A stretch of 54,157 nucleotides of DNA from Seminavis robusta (Eukaryota; Bacillariophyta; Bacillariophyceae; Naviculales; Naviculaceae), in assembly GCA_903772945.1 (NCBI GenBank), contig CAICTM010000662.1, positions 1-54,157 on the forward strand, in the 5' to 3' direction. Below, piece after piece: positions 1 through 9,877 of this stretch (position 1 is the stretch's first letter; each line of letters starts with the position of its first letter). A program made the position numbers and the translations under genes. Under the pieces are notes generated by a model, which had not been told where the DNA came from, ran no database searches, and saw nothing but the letters and a program-made list of their open reading frames with translations.

Positions 1-95
1 TGCGTCATGAGCCTGCGTGGGTCTGTAGGTTATCCATGAGATTACTGCAGGACGTCGAAGTTCCGCGCAAGGTCGAAAAGACTTCCGCGATGAAT

Positions 96-620
96 AATTG
101 GACTTCGTCGAAGTTCATACTACGCGTAACCCCAACCACCTCTATGGTCGAGCGTGCTCATCAGACCATACCAACTTATCGCTGTTCAAAACATCAAGTC
201 CAAGACGACCTCTGAAGGATCCTGGATGGAGTCCTCACGGCGGTTCGCTTTGCAATGAATGCACGATTCATACCACCTTGCGTGCAACGCCCCGGAGCTC
301 GTGTTCAATCGTGACGCGATTCACAACGTCCGGTTCGAAGCAACTGGAAGTACATCAAGGAACTTCGCGCCAACGACTAATCCAACAAAACAACGCAGGG
401 AAAACGCGACGCGTGTCCCTCATCAATACAATGTCAACGATACTGTGATTTTCAACAGTATCAGCACCGCAAGTACGGTCAGCCAAAGTACAAAGGTCTT
501 ACACTATAGACCGAGTCAATGAAATGGCACTGTACGGCTCGACATGCTACGCAATGGCGGCACAGTCTACCAGACTTGGAAATAAGGTTATTTACACCCA
601 TACAAGGCCTGATCCCCTTG
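96..620 (+). pseudogene. Decayed LTR-retrotransposon integrase C-terminal fragment
   Basis: Pieces of a retroviral-type integrase tail can be read only by switching frames. MVERAHQTI lies at 144-170, DGVLTAVRFAMNA from about 224, an IHTTLRATP segment near 268, ELVFNRDAIHNVRFEA near 296, NWKYIKE near 347, and NGTVRLDMLRNGG from 523 before a TAA. The order and spacing match the end of Ty3/gypsy-like integrases, where a VERxHQTI block precedes an ATPxQLVFxRD block, a NNxRE block and a chromodomain-like beta barrel. At least four frame changes and one stop make it non-functional. The upstream catalytic part lies outside the window. Assignment to integrase is fairly firm; assignment to Ty3 rather than another clade is a guess. 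Confidence 0.6.
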
Positions 621-1159
621 TAGGATTGCCATCGTGCGACGCAACATGTCTACATCCAAATCTCATGGAGTGCCCCGCACTTTAAATCATATGTTCTCCT
701 TGTCCGACTGTGTCGCCCTTGTGACCCTTGTCAGGGGGCGAAATGCAATAACACGGCTCTTAGCCTTATTCGCGACTCGATCCTAGATAGGTTTGAGTTC
801 GCTCATGACTGAGTCTCTCGTGAATAGTCATTTGAGACAGGGTTCTCAATGACCGCTCTAGTCATACTAGGTTGATGATGAAACATCGCTCTAGATATTT
901 AGCCAGTGTGGAGTACTTCCACGCTACTAGATCCATGCTAGACAATCTTCCACGCGTTCCGTTTTAGGATCGTGGAGATACGTAGGATTACTACCGCAAC
1001 CTACTCTATCACACTTTATAGTCTCCCGCGGGAGACCAGATCTACGATCCCTTGATGATGATCTCTCTCGTTGATTAGTTTTCATAGCTTTCTAATCTCT
1101 CTCATAACTTTCATTCTCTCAAACTCAAACAGTCGAAAGATCTTTACACTAGCTTTTAG
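621..1159. other. Non-coding spacer, possibly LTR/leader debris
   Basis: No convincing reading frame. Bases 780-1140 are rich in CTCTCT/TCTAG and run directly into the reverse-transcriptase fragment, as if a different element's LTR or leader had been joined there. No matching second copy is present in the window, so LTR identity is only a suggestion. Confidence 0.3.
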
Positions 1160-1859
1160 CGTAGTGCAGAATGGATCGCCGAAGAACAACAGAGCAGATA
1201 TCGAACAGGAGTAGGTATGCTCATGTACCTTATCAAGCATTCAAGGCCAGAAATCTCAAACGCGGCACAAGAACTAGCTAAGGTCTTGGGATGCGCAACG
1301 CTGGCAGCGTACAAGGAAATGCTACGTTGTGTCAAGTTCGTGTTGGACTCAAGGAACCGTCTACTTTTAATGAGACCAGAGAAGAACGAAGGACCGTGGA
1401 AGTTGGAAGTGTTCTCGGATTCGGATTGGGCCGGAGACAAGAACAACAGAAGATCAGTCACGTCCATGATGATTTTTCTCGAAGGTGTACTCATTCACTG
1501 GAGGTTCAAGCTATAGAAGGTTGTGGCACTGTCGAGTTCCGAAGCTGAGTTCTATGCGTGTGGCGAAGCAGTGCGAGAAGTTCCATTCATCGCGCAGATT
1601 CTGAAGTTCCTACAGATCAACGTGGAACTACCTGTGCAAGTGAAGATCGATAACGTGGGTGCTATCTTTATGTCGGAAAACAAGACAAGTGCGATTCGAA
1701 CCAGGCACATGGATACTGCAGCAGGACGGCCTAGTGAAGATTGACTTTGTTCGCTCAGAAGACAACGTGAGCGACATTGGGACCAAGAATGTCAACGTCG
1801 AGACCCCCGACAGACATGCACCAAGATTGACGGGAGACAAGGAGCAATTGGTTTGAGTT
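1160..1859 (+). pseudogene. Ty1/Copia retrotransposon RT-end and RNase H fragment
   Basis: The frame from about 1160 reads YRTGVGMLMYLIKHSRPEI, the conserved block joining reverse transcriptase to RNase H in Copia polyproteins. SDSDWAGDKNNRRSVT follows, carrying the first RNase H aspartate. Then comes ALSSSEAEFYACGEAVRE with the catalytic Glu, then KIDNVGAIFMSENK and RTRHMDT. The frame is broken by an in-frame TAG at 1514-1516, just before the ALSSSEAE block. A shift near 1700-1740 moves the last block, DGLVKIDFVRSEDNVSDIGTKN, into another frame. Everything upstream of the RT end (gag, protease, integrase, most of RT) is missing. The block order is diagnostic of Ty1/Copia; the copy is dead. 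Confidence 0.85.
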
Positions 1860-1899
1860 TGTGAGAAGGTCGCTGCCATCATCGCGAAAACAGGAAGGG

Positions 1900-2412
1900 T
1901 GTTAGAAAGGTATTTTCGTATGACGGACAGACGACTCGGGATCCACAGTCACGGTTCGTGATTGGGGATGTGTGACTCAAACTCAGATGGTTATCCGATC
2001 ATCATCGGATGGCCAGATGTACGAGGAACGAGGACGATGGTTTTCTAGATGATGCAACTACAATGGTCAGGAAGTTAGGTCGAAGAGATGAATGCAAGGA
2101 GCGATGGGACGGAGCAAATGAATGGACAGCTGAAGGTCCACAGGTTTAGTAAAGTGGGAAAGCCCCATCAGGGCCAACCATGCACTTCAGGAAGATAGAT
2201 CGACGAGATCTATCTGCAGATGAAACTGCGAGAAGCAGAGGATCAAAAAATCCTGGTACATGTATGCATATCGGAGCTCAGTCTAAGAGCTCACAATCTG
2301 AACGAGAGAGAAAGAGAAAACGAAACGAATAGCCAGTCTACTAGACAGTAGAGCTGGAAAGATACTGATTAAATTAGAGAAATTGTGCGTTCAAGTTCAC
2401 CCCTTTTCAACA
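1900..2412 (+). repeat. Candidate 3' LTR of the Copia fragment
   Basis: A purine-rich run (CAGGAAGGG) immediately precedes TGTTAG at 1900, the usual polypurine tract followed by a Copia LTR start, 40 bases after the end of the polyprotein frame. TTTCAACA ends at 2412 and would suit the LTR terminus (TG...CA). No partner LTR is present to prove the ends, so these boundaries are inferred from termini only. Confidence 0.4.
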
Positions 2413-2725
2413 TACTGTACGGCAAGGGGGGTTTGCGGTTTGTGGTTGTTGCCCCTCTTATAAAGCAAGCAGCAAACTGTGAGTGTCGTTGCTGTGATGC
2501 CGGGCAGAATACAACAGCAGAGAGTGCCTACCTTGACTCTTGGGAATGGAGAGGAGGTGGTGACTTAGAAGACCTTTGCAGGGAAATGGGGAAAAAGCGC
2601 CATGGCAACACAATCATGACCAAAGAAGGGCGCTCCAAGACCACACCAGGCCTCAACCAGCCAAATAGACCACCCACTTGGCATGTTGGCATGGCCAAGC
2701 CAAGATGTCTTGGTGGCAAGGTCCT
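2413..2725. other. Spacer without recognised gene
   Basis: Open frames exist on both strands but have no ATG-initiated recognisable protein and no repeat. This is simply the flank between the LTR candidate and the inverted-repeat element. Confidence 0.4.
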
Positions 2726-3193
2726 GGAGCGTTCCTCAATCGTGCATGTCTTAACGAAAACCGACCCTATTTTTTGGGACGGATTTAGGGACGGGTTCCC
2801 TTTAGGGACGGGTTTGAAAACCGACCCTAAAAATAGGGACGGTTTCTAAAAAATAGGGACGGTTTCTGAAAAAACGTCCCTAATTTAGGGACGGGTTTTG
2901 ATTTAGGGTCGGGTTTGAAAAACGTCCCTAAATGGAAGCGGGACTGAGTGGTAAATACATTGAAAACGCACCAATATTAGGGACGGGTTTGAAAACCGAC
3001 CCTAAAAATAGGGACGGTTTCTGAAAAATAGGGACGGTTTCTGAAAAAACGTCCCTAATTTAGGGACGGGTTTCGATTTAGGGTCGGGTTTCGAAACCGA
3101 CCCTAAATCAGTCGGATTTAGGGTCGAGTTTCCCCAAACCGACCCAAAAACTAGGGTCGGATTTAAAGGACATGCACGATTGAGGAACGCTCC
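2726..3193. mobile_element. 468-bp MITE/foldback element with 25-bp perfect TIRs
   Basis: Bases 2726-2750 (beginning GGAGCGTTCCTCAATCG) are the exact reverse complement of 3169-3193. Between them lies no gene but dozens of copies of GGGACGG/CCGTCCC and GGGTCGG/CCGACCC in both orientations, mostly as TTTAGGGACGGGTTT and AAACCGACCCTAAA. A block of about 115 bp is duplicated inside (2802-2918 and 2977-3092, nearly identical). Perfect TIRs, small size and no coding capacity fit a non-autonomous DNA transposon. Dense subterminal motif arrays are known in CACTA-type elements as transposase binding sites, but the termini here are not CACTA. I see no clear target-site duplication. Confidence 0.75.
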
Positions 3194-3205
3194 TGAAACG
3201 GAACT

Positions 3206-3575
3206 AAACTGTTAGTTTCATGGAAATTGGGAAGTTAGTTTCATGGAAAGTTAGTTTCACGGGAATGTTAGTTTCACGGAAATGGAGTTAGTTTCACCGA
3301 AATGGGTTAGTTTCACGGAAATTTCCGTGAAACTAATAGTTTCAAGGTTTTGAATTAGTTTCACGGTTTTTGGTTAGTTTCACGGTCTTAGTCGTGTTTA
3401 CATTGATTTACTGTGACAGAACTGTACTTAGTTTCACCGTTTTGAGTTAGTTTCACGGTTTTTAGTTAGTTTCAAGGAAATACCGTGAAACTAACTATTT
3501 TCACGGTTTTGAGTTAGTTTCACGGAAATCGGTCTGTCCTAATTTCCGTGAAACTAACAATTTATCGTAAAACTA
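3206..3575. repeat. Irregular array of TTAGTTTCACGG motifs
   Basis: The motif TTAGTTTCAC(G/C)G(A/T)(A/T) recurs at irregular spacing of about 15-35 bases. Inverted copies (CCGTGAAACTAA) sit near 3327, 3484 and 3546, so local hairpins can form. There is no reading frame. It starts about a dozen bases after the inverted-repeat element ends. I do not recognise the family. Confidence 0.75.
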
Positions 3576-3737
3576 ATGGTTTTCGCCATTTGAGTCCCGT
3601 TTCTTGACCTTGCGGTAAACGATATGACGATGTGTTAAGACATGTGCATACTGTATCGTACTAGCTAGTACATGTGCGGGATGTTGAGTCTCCATGAATT
3701 CGAAGTTTTGGTGATAAACCGCCACTTTCTAATTCAA

Positions 3738-3952
3738 TGATCAGCAACCATGAGTGACCAATGGCTAACCACGAGTGACCAATGGCTGATCACAGTTGAC
3801 CACGGCTGATCACGGCTGATCACGGTTGACCACAGTTGGCATAATTTGTTAGGTAAATTAACTAGTAATTGGCCATAATTGACCATGGGTAACCACGACT
3901 GACGACTACGGCAGACCACAAGTAACCATGGGTCAACGGCCACTGACCACAC
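3738..3952. repeat. Array of GACCA / TGATCA-type motifs
   Basis: Short units such as GTGACCAATGGCT, GGCTGATCACG and GTTGACCAC alternate through this stretch, later mixed with GGTAACCATGG. Many units are palindromic or near-palindromic (TGATCA, CCATGG, GGTTGACC). A minus-strand open frame across it merely reflects the repeat. It is the third distinct short-motif array in a row. Confidence 0.65.
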
Positions 3953-4199
3953 TACCTTTAAAAATAAGGGGATGCACTAGTACTAGTAGTCTATTCTTCA
4001 GAGCTACAAAGCTACAGTACTAGCTAGCGAGCCAATAGCTAGGCGCTACCATAGCTAGCTAGAGGCAAGCACTTCACCATCATTGTCACTGACATTGTTT
4101 GCTGGTGTTGTCAGGTTGACCAGCTTTGACCATATTAGCCCTTTATTGTCTGGACAGATAACCAATCAAGTGACCTCCAAAAGAGCCATTTTCCCATCT

Positions 4200-5575
4200 C
4201 CCAGAGAAACAGAGTTTTTTGCTGTAAAGGTGCAGAATTTTTGCCACCAAGGTAAGTGTCCAAGACATGCAACATTTTTGCCTTTGAGGTGCACTCCCAA
4301 GAGGTGCAGAATTTTTGCCGTAGAGAAGAACTCTATTCGTGCAGAATCCTGATGCTAACATTCTGGTGCCAATGCCGACATCATAGAGGTGCATAGTTTT
4401 TGCAGTGGAGGTGCGCCCGAGAGGTGCAGGAATCTGACGCCAATTTTCTGACGTCAACACCATAAAAAGATGTAGAATTTTTGCCACTTCAGTGTGTACC
4501 CTAGAGATGCAGAATTTTCGCCGCCGAAATGACGTGCATAAGTGGTGACATAGAGGTGCGTTGCGAGAGGTGCGTGCGGAGTGCGTGCTGAGTGCGCAGA
4601 AGTGCAGCCGATGCGTGCATAGAGGTGCAAATTTTTTGCCACCGAGGTGCAAGAGGTGCAGAATTTTTGCCGTAGAGAAGAACTCTATTCGTGCAGAATC
4701 CTGATGCTACATTCTGGTGCCAATGCCGACATCATAGAGGTGCATAGTTTTTGCAGTGGAGGCGCGCCCGAGAGGTGCAGGAATCTGACGCCAATTTTCT
4801 GACGTCAACACCATAAAAAGATGTAGAATTTTTGCCACTTCAGTGTGTACCCTAGAGATGCAGAATTCCGCCGCCGCCAAACTGACGTCGATACTGTTTG
4901 TTGACATAGAGGTGCAGAATTTTTGCGCCGAGGTGCGCTCCTAGAGGTGCAGAATGTTGACGCCAACAAACTGACCCGATGCCTAGAGGTGCAAATTTGC
5001 CGAGGTGCAGAGGTGCAGAATTTTTGCCGTCGAGAAAAACTCTATTCGTGCAGAATACTGATGCTGACATTCTGGTGCCAATGTCGACATCATAGAGGTG
5101 CATAGTTTTTGCAGTGGAAGCGCCCCCGAGAGGTGCAGAAATCTGGGGCCAACATTCTGACACCAGCACCATAAAGATATAGAATTTTTTCCACATTGGT
5201 GTGCACCCTAGAGGTGCAGAATTCTGAAGCCAACAAACTGACGCCGGCGCCGATGCCATAAAGGTGCAGATTTTTTTGTCACCGAGGTGCGAGCCCTAGA
5301 GGTGCAGTATTCTGATGCCAACAAACTGACGCCGACGCCGATGCCATAGAGGTGCAGATTTTGTTGCCACCGAGGTGCGAGCCCTAGAGGTGGAGAAATC
5401 TGACGCCAACAAACTGACGCCGACACCGATGCCATAGAGGTGCAGATTTTTTGCCACCGAGGTGCACGCCCTAGAGGTGGAGAATTCTGACGCCAACAAA
5501 CTAACGCCGACACCGATGCCATAGAGGTGCAGATTTTTTGCCACCGAGGTGCGAGCCCTAGAGGTGCAGAATTCA
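4200..5575. repeat. 1.4-kb complex array of GAGGTGC / AGAATTTTTGCC units
   Basis: The core phrase GAGGTGCAGAATTTTTGCC and variants recur throughout. Two higher-order patterns are visible. A block of about 210 bp at roughly 4305-4515 is repeated nearly unchanged at 4655-4866, and a more diverged copy starts near 5010. From about 5215 to 5565 a unit of 87-88 bp is tandemly repeated; its GCCCTAG landmark falls at 5293, 5381, 5468 and 5555. Because 87 is divisible by three, minus-strand frames stay open for 130-170 codons with repeating peptides, but they lack ordinary coding character. A few stray GAGGTGC copies reappear at 36170-36270. Confidence 0.85.
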
Positions 5576-6604
5576 TTTTTGCCCTGGTGGGCACGGAAAG
5601 ATGCCATACCCCCATGCAGTACTGTACGGGTACGCAATGGCTGGCTGGAATGCAAACTCCAACACATTGGCATTTTTGATGCCGGTGCATTTGTGGTTGG
5701 GATTGGATTTGAGTGGCACAACATCGCCACTTGATGCATTAGCAGAGCACAAAGATCCTTTCGGCAACTACAAAGAGTGACAGTGCAAACTTGAAACCAA
5801 TCAACTTGGGGAGGGTGGTCTTCACTGTTGTCCGAGCAACCTTTACTAAGGGTCTCTTCTCAGCAGATTCTTGCATGCAATGTTTACTACACAAATAAAT
5901 AACTCAAGCTGCCGTTACGGGTGCAGGGCCAACTGAAGCCAAACCGGGCATGTCCAGGTCGTAGATTCTAGGAGGACCAAGGTAATGCCAGAACCCCCAG
6001 CTGGGGTCGGCAAGGAGCAATTGCATGTCCTTCACAACAAGCGAATTGAGCAGCATCCCAGGGCTCAACTTCTTCCGGTACACCAACAGGGCCGCTACAA
6101 GGATCATGAGGACCAACTCTCGTTTGGACTTTTGCCAGAACCTACACTAGTTAGCCAGACCAACTCCACCACCTTTGCTTGGCTGGGCCAACGTGAGGGC
6201 CACTCTAGCTAGACTAGAGACCCGACTCACGGACCAACGCAGCGCAAACCCTTGACGACTCTTTTCCCCACCAATCCCGAGAGGTCCGGACCACACCAGG
6301 ACGCTTGCCAGAACCAACAATTGACTACTGGGAACCCGAGAAAGCCCCTGGCGCAGCACCAGAACCTAGACCACAACACTACACCAGTCCAATGACAGGA
6401 TCTACTCACATGGACCAGCTCCTGCTCCCACTCGCAGACAAACCAAGACTCTGCGCGCATCAAGACCGGTGCCCTACAGCTCGCGTGAACGCCTCTACGC
6501 ATTCTTCAACGAATCTTACGCACTAAAGAACCAGATACCGTACGCTTCATGTTATCAAATAATCGTATGACACAGCTACTAGTAGTAAACGGTTACTATC
6601 CTCT
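5576..6604. other. Spacer with decayed CCAGAACC/GGACCAAC repeats
   Basis: No convincing gene. From about 5925 to 6420, short units such as GCCAGAACC, GGACCAA and GGGCCAAC recur imperfectly and keep several frames open on both strands without any known domain. A similar GGACCAGG-type region occurs at 20860-21250. Confidence 0.4.
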
Positions 6605-7162
6605 CTAAGATGTGACCATCCTCCGCATCCCTCCTGGCTGTGCAACGCTCAGGCGCTTTTCTTTTAGGGCTGTGGCGGATACGGCCAACCCATTGTTGGA
6701 CTTGATGATGCTGGTTCGCAAGCTTCTTCGAATCTTTCCAGTGCTGTTACTTCGAGGCAATCCCTCCCCTCGCACGTAGCCCGATCCCATTCGTTGAGGC
6801 AACTTTCGGGGCCTTCTCTTCTTGGTCGTTGTTTGCTCCTCATCCACGTTGCTTTCGTCGTCATCAAGGTTCTCCGTCAAGGACTCGTCGTGATTACTGA
6901 AGCTGCCGTTGGTGAAAGATTCCGACATGAGTTTCAAGCACGAGGAACCGAGTGAACCAGAACAAGAAGAAGACTTGGTCACCATAGTTGGTTGACTCAT
7001 TGACATCAACTCGGCCAAGTCCAGTTCGTCTTCCTCGTCTTCCTTGATGGAGCGAATAAAAGCCACGGGGTCTTCCATTCCCAAGTCCGAGACCTGTCGC
7101 CGGTAATGGCAAGAGGAATCATCGGACTGCTGCTGCTTGGGTTCTTGAGTTGGCTGGCACAT
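6605..7162 (-). CDS. Ser-rich, basic, disordered protein of unknown function (185 aa)
   Basis: The frame is open further upstream, but the first ATG is at 7162 (MCQPTQEPKQQQ), so I start there. The sequence has a Cys/Gln-rich N-terminus, an acidic stretch (KEDEEDELDLAELM), a Ser-rich middle, a second acidic part (DDDESNVDEEQ), then a basic run KKRRPRKLPQR that could serve as a nuclear-localisation signal. The C-terminus holds several Arg-x-x-Ser sites (RSNS, RRSLRTS, KRLS, RRMVTS). There is no predicted membrane segment, signal peptide or known domain. It resembles its neighbours in style but lacks their diagnostic motifs. It is divergent from the gene starting at 8519. Coding status rests on composition and length. 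Confidence 0.65.
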   Translation of the reverse strand: MCQPTQEPKQQQSDDSSCHYRRQVSDLGMEDPVAFIRSIKEDEEDELDLAELMSMSQPTMVTKSSSCSGSLGSSCLKLMSESFTNGSFSNHDESLTENLDDDESNVDEEQTTTKKRRPRKLPQRMGSGYVRGEGLPRSNSTGKIRRSLRTSIIKSNNGLAVSATALKEKRLSVAQPGGMRRMVTS

Positions 7163-8518
7163 TGTAGAAGTAAGTGATGTTTGGTAGCTTGAAAGAACTA
7201 GAGCTGGAGTTGCTGTTTTCAAATGCAGCGTTTGGAATTTGTGAAAAGCACTTGGCACAAAAGAAATGGAGTTTATTGCTCGAGTTGGCAGCGTTTTGGC
7301 CACTTGAGCTGGCAGAACGACGGATCTCTTTTATTGCCGGTTTGTGATATAAGAGAGAGAGAGAGAGTCTGAAGTCTGAAGTAGCGATGGGGGAAAAACT
7401 TATGCTTCTTTTGTATTACCGAACCGAAGATGACTGATCATTCATGGTTCGTGGGATCAGAACTGTACCATTCGCGCTATGTAAGAAGAGCTGCAAGCTG
7501 CAAGAAGCCACCTTTGGAAAGCTGCACCTAGCTGGTGTGGGACAAACCATTGAATGGACCGGAGTGTAGTCTAGCTAGCTAGTGGTACCATTACAGGAGA
7601 ACTCCAATAAACCTGCCTGCGAAGGCTGGACTGAGGATGCTAATCGTAAAATGCCATCAGCGCAATGCCACAACCACACGAGCATCTCGAAGCTCGAGTC
7701 CGCAGCTTTGCAGCTACGAGTATCTTTTGTCGTATGGTGTCGCACAAGAGCTGATCAAGTATCTACAGCACTTGTCACTTATTGTTGCCAGGTTTGCAAA
7801 AAACCAAAGACTGGTCTTGGATTGGTACCGTTCAGCCTTCTTACAGAATGTCAATAAATTTTGTGACTTTCTGGTCTTTCGGCCACAATCTTCAGTCATT
7901 GTTCATAAATGGCAGCTACCACTAGGTCTCTAAAACGTCATTGTGTCATTTCTCTAAGATGCTCGGGGCCATTCACACTTTTTTGCGAACTACTGAACTA
8001 TTCATTGAAAAGGGATGGTACAAAGTGAGATTTAACATTAGTTTTCTCAGGTGTTCAGCCGAAACATGTACTAGTATGTGGTGATTTGTATTTAATTAAT
8101 GGACAGACAAACAAACCCACCTTTGACAGATTCATTTTGGTGATTTGTTAAATCCTCGTACTCCCACGTGAGCTTCTGCGAATCAAATGAACGCCCTGCT
8201 TCGTCGAGCGGTCGCTGAAGAATGATCACAAAGAGCTGGTGTCAGTTATCGGTAGAGGACTGAGGTTGTAAGAAAGATATCGGTTACTAGCTAGTAGAGT
8301 TGATTGCTCGCATGGAGTCTGGGGTCGTCCAGGAACCATCTCCAGCATGTTTCCACTTTGGTTGATACCAGTGTTGAGCTTTGGTGTCCAGGTGCATACC
8401 GGTGGGTATCCGTCGAACTTGTTGATACCAGGATACCCTCACAAAATTGTTTACCATTACCACGGAGCAACCCAAGCAAACCAAGCAAGCTACAAAAGAT
8501 CCAATCAATCGAATCATC
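7163..8518. other. Divergent spacer between two disordered-protein genes
   Basis: About 1.36 kb between two divergent start codons. It contains a (GA)n run near 7351-7363 and CTAGCTAGCTAG near 7570. No supported gene; it presumably carries both promoters. Confidence 0.4.
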
Positions 8519-9430
8519 ATGAGCGCAGACGGATTTGCTTCCTTCATTCCAGATGATTTGCCTGGCTTTAACAGCCTCAATGGCAGTGGTTTCTTTGACC
8601 ATACAAATTGGATGGACTTGACAGACTCCAATTCTGAGGACGACTTTGGTGGCGACGTCTTTTCAGTGGTACGATCACCATCGTCCAAGGGTGCCACAAA
8701 ACAACCCCATCATGAGGGAGTGATCGTTTTCGAGGAAGAGGAGGAGGAAGACGAGGAAGATGGTGGTATGTTGAGCCAATTCGTGGCGGCAGCAAAGGAG
8801 GAAGACAAGGCACCAAAGCCATCCAGACGACGAAGCAACGGAGACAAGCCATGTCGTGGAGGAGCCGACCGAAGAAAGACAACTGATGGAAAGAAGAAGA
8901 TGAGAAGGAACAAGTCAGTCGAGGATTGCACCGACGTCGTCAAGCCTCGTCCGCAAACCTCACGAAGAGCTCGAAGCACCGAGGGACCTCTTCCGAAAGA
9001 TGGTCGCCGTGGTGGCAAGCCTTCGAACCGAAGACGATCAGAAAACTTTCAGAAGAAAGGATTGGACTTGGGGGCTAAGCTCGACCGCTTGGGAGTCAAG
9101 TCGGAAGCTGCCCCAGAAACCTCTCGTCGACGATTGGGACGACAACACAGAACCTCGTCCAACCCCAGTTTGGTAGATGAGGATGCTTCGGTCGGCAGCC
9201 GGCAAAGTGTCGGAAGTCGACAGAGTGTGGGAAGTCGTCGATCGGATCGCCGTCGCAGAGCCACTCAGAGCCACGACCTCTTGGCACGAACCCTGCAGCA
9301 GCTGGCCCCCGCGGGAGGACTGTACCAAAAGGGAATGGACGACTCTTCCAACAGAGAAGAGGCGTGGAAGTCTCGACGACGACGCTCGGAGCAACTGAGA
9401 TCTACGACACTGCCTGCTGTGGCGGCATAA
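8519..9430 (+). CDS. PGF-FFD family disordered protein (303 aa)
   Basis: The frame opens upstream without ATG; the first ATG is at 8519 (MSADGFASFIPDD). Residues 13-27 carry the motif DLPGFNSLNGSGFFD, shared with the genes at 9878-13138 and 40252-42237. An acidic run (EEEEEEDEEDG) follows, then a long basic Ser/Arg region with repeated RRNKS, SRRARS and SRRRL sites and a six-residue repeat VGSRQS in three copies (about 9189-9242). The C-terminus has an RRRRATQSHDLLARTLQQLA helix-like segment and WKSRRRRS (Trp at about 283), again shared with the two relatives. No signal peptide or known domain is visible. Dense Arg-directed sites suggest kinase or 14-3-3 control (inference). Convergent with the next gene. 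Confidence 0.8.
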   Translation: MSADGFASFIPDDLPGFNSLNGSGFFDHTNWMDLTDSNSEDDFGGDVFSVVRSPSSKGATKQPHHEGVIVFEEEEEEDEEDGGMLSQFVAAAKEEDKAPKPSRRRSNGDKPCRGGADRRKTTDGKKKMRRNKSVEDCTDVVKPRPQTSRRARSTEGPLPKDGRRGGKPSNRRRSENFQKKGLDLGAKLDRLGVKSEAAPETSRRRLGRQHRTSSNPSLVDEDASVGSRQSVGSRQSVGSRRSDRRRRATQSHDLLARTLQQLAPAGGLYQKGMDDSSNREEAWKSRRRRSEQLRSTTLPAVAA

Positions 9431-9877
9431 ACTCTGACAGGGAGCACACAGCTCTGATAGGCACTTGGATTGATTGAATCATTCCCAAGGCTTGTAATGA
9501 TAGCTATATTTAAAAGAATGCATATCACCTTTTTGAAACTCTGCCACTGCTGCGTAGTTCGGTACCGGTACCAGTGGCGGGTGACTGGGGCACTAATGAA
9601 CGCTGCCATCAAAGGGGTGGACCCAATAACCACAGCCCCTCGACCCACGTTGGTGTCAACTGGCACGGCGACTGGCCCGAAGACGAGGACCCATTTCGCT
9701 TTTCCTCGGGTGCGCTGGCTATGCTACCTTCAAAACGCAACTGTACTGACTGTGCTGTGAAGCAAACACTTGGTTACTAATAAGCATATTGCTAATACAT
9801 ACATTCTTAAAAAAATATCTACTCAAACAAGCCAATCTTTTAAAAAGTATGGTACTGAGTTGGTACAAGCATCAAAC
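9431..9877. other. Convergent intergenic spacer
   Basis: 447 bases between two converging stop codons. No gene, repeat array or clear hairpin seen; it should hold both polyadenylation regions. Confidence 0.4.

Noticed and set aside
2726..5575. CRISPR-like array
   Set aside because: Repeat words are irregularly spaced, imperfect and mostly bidirectional, spacers are not unique units of constant length, no cas genes, and the genome is eukaryotic.
4143..5739. Overlapping minus-strand frames of 60-170 codons across the GAGGTGC array
   Set aside because: They repeat the same peptide in several frames, follow the 87-bp repeat period and match no family; treated as repeat artefacts.
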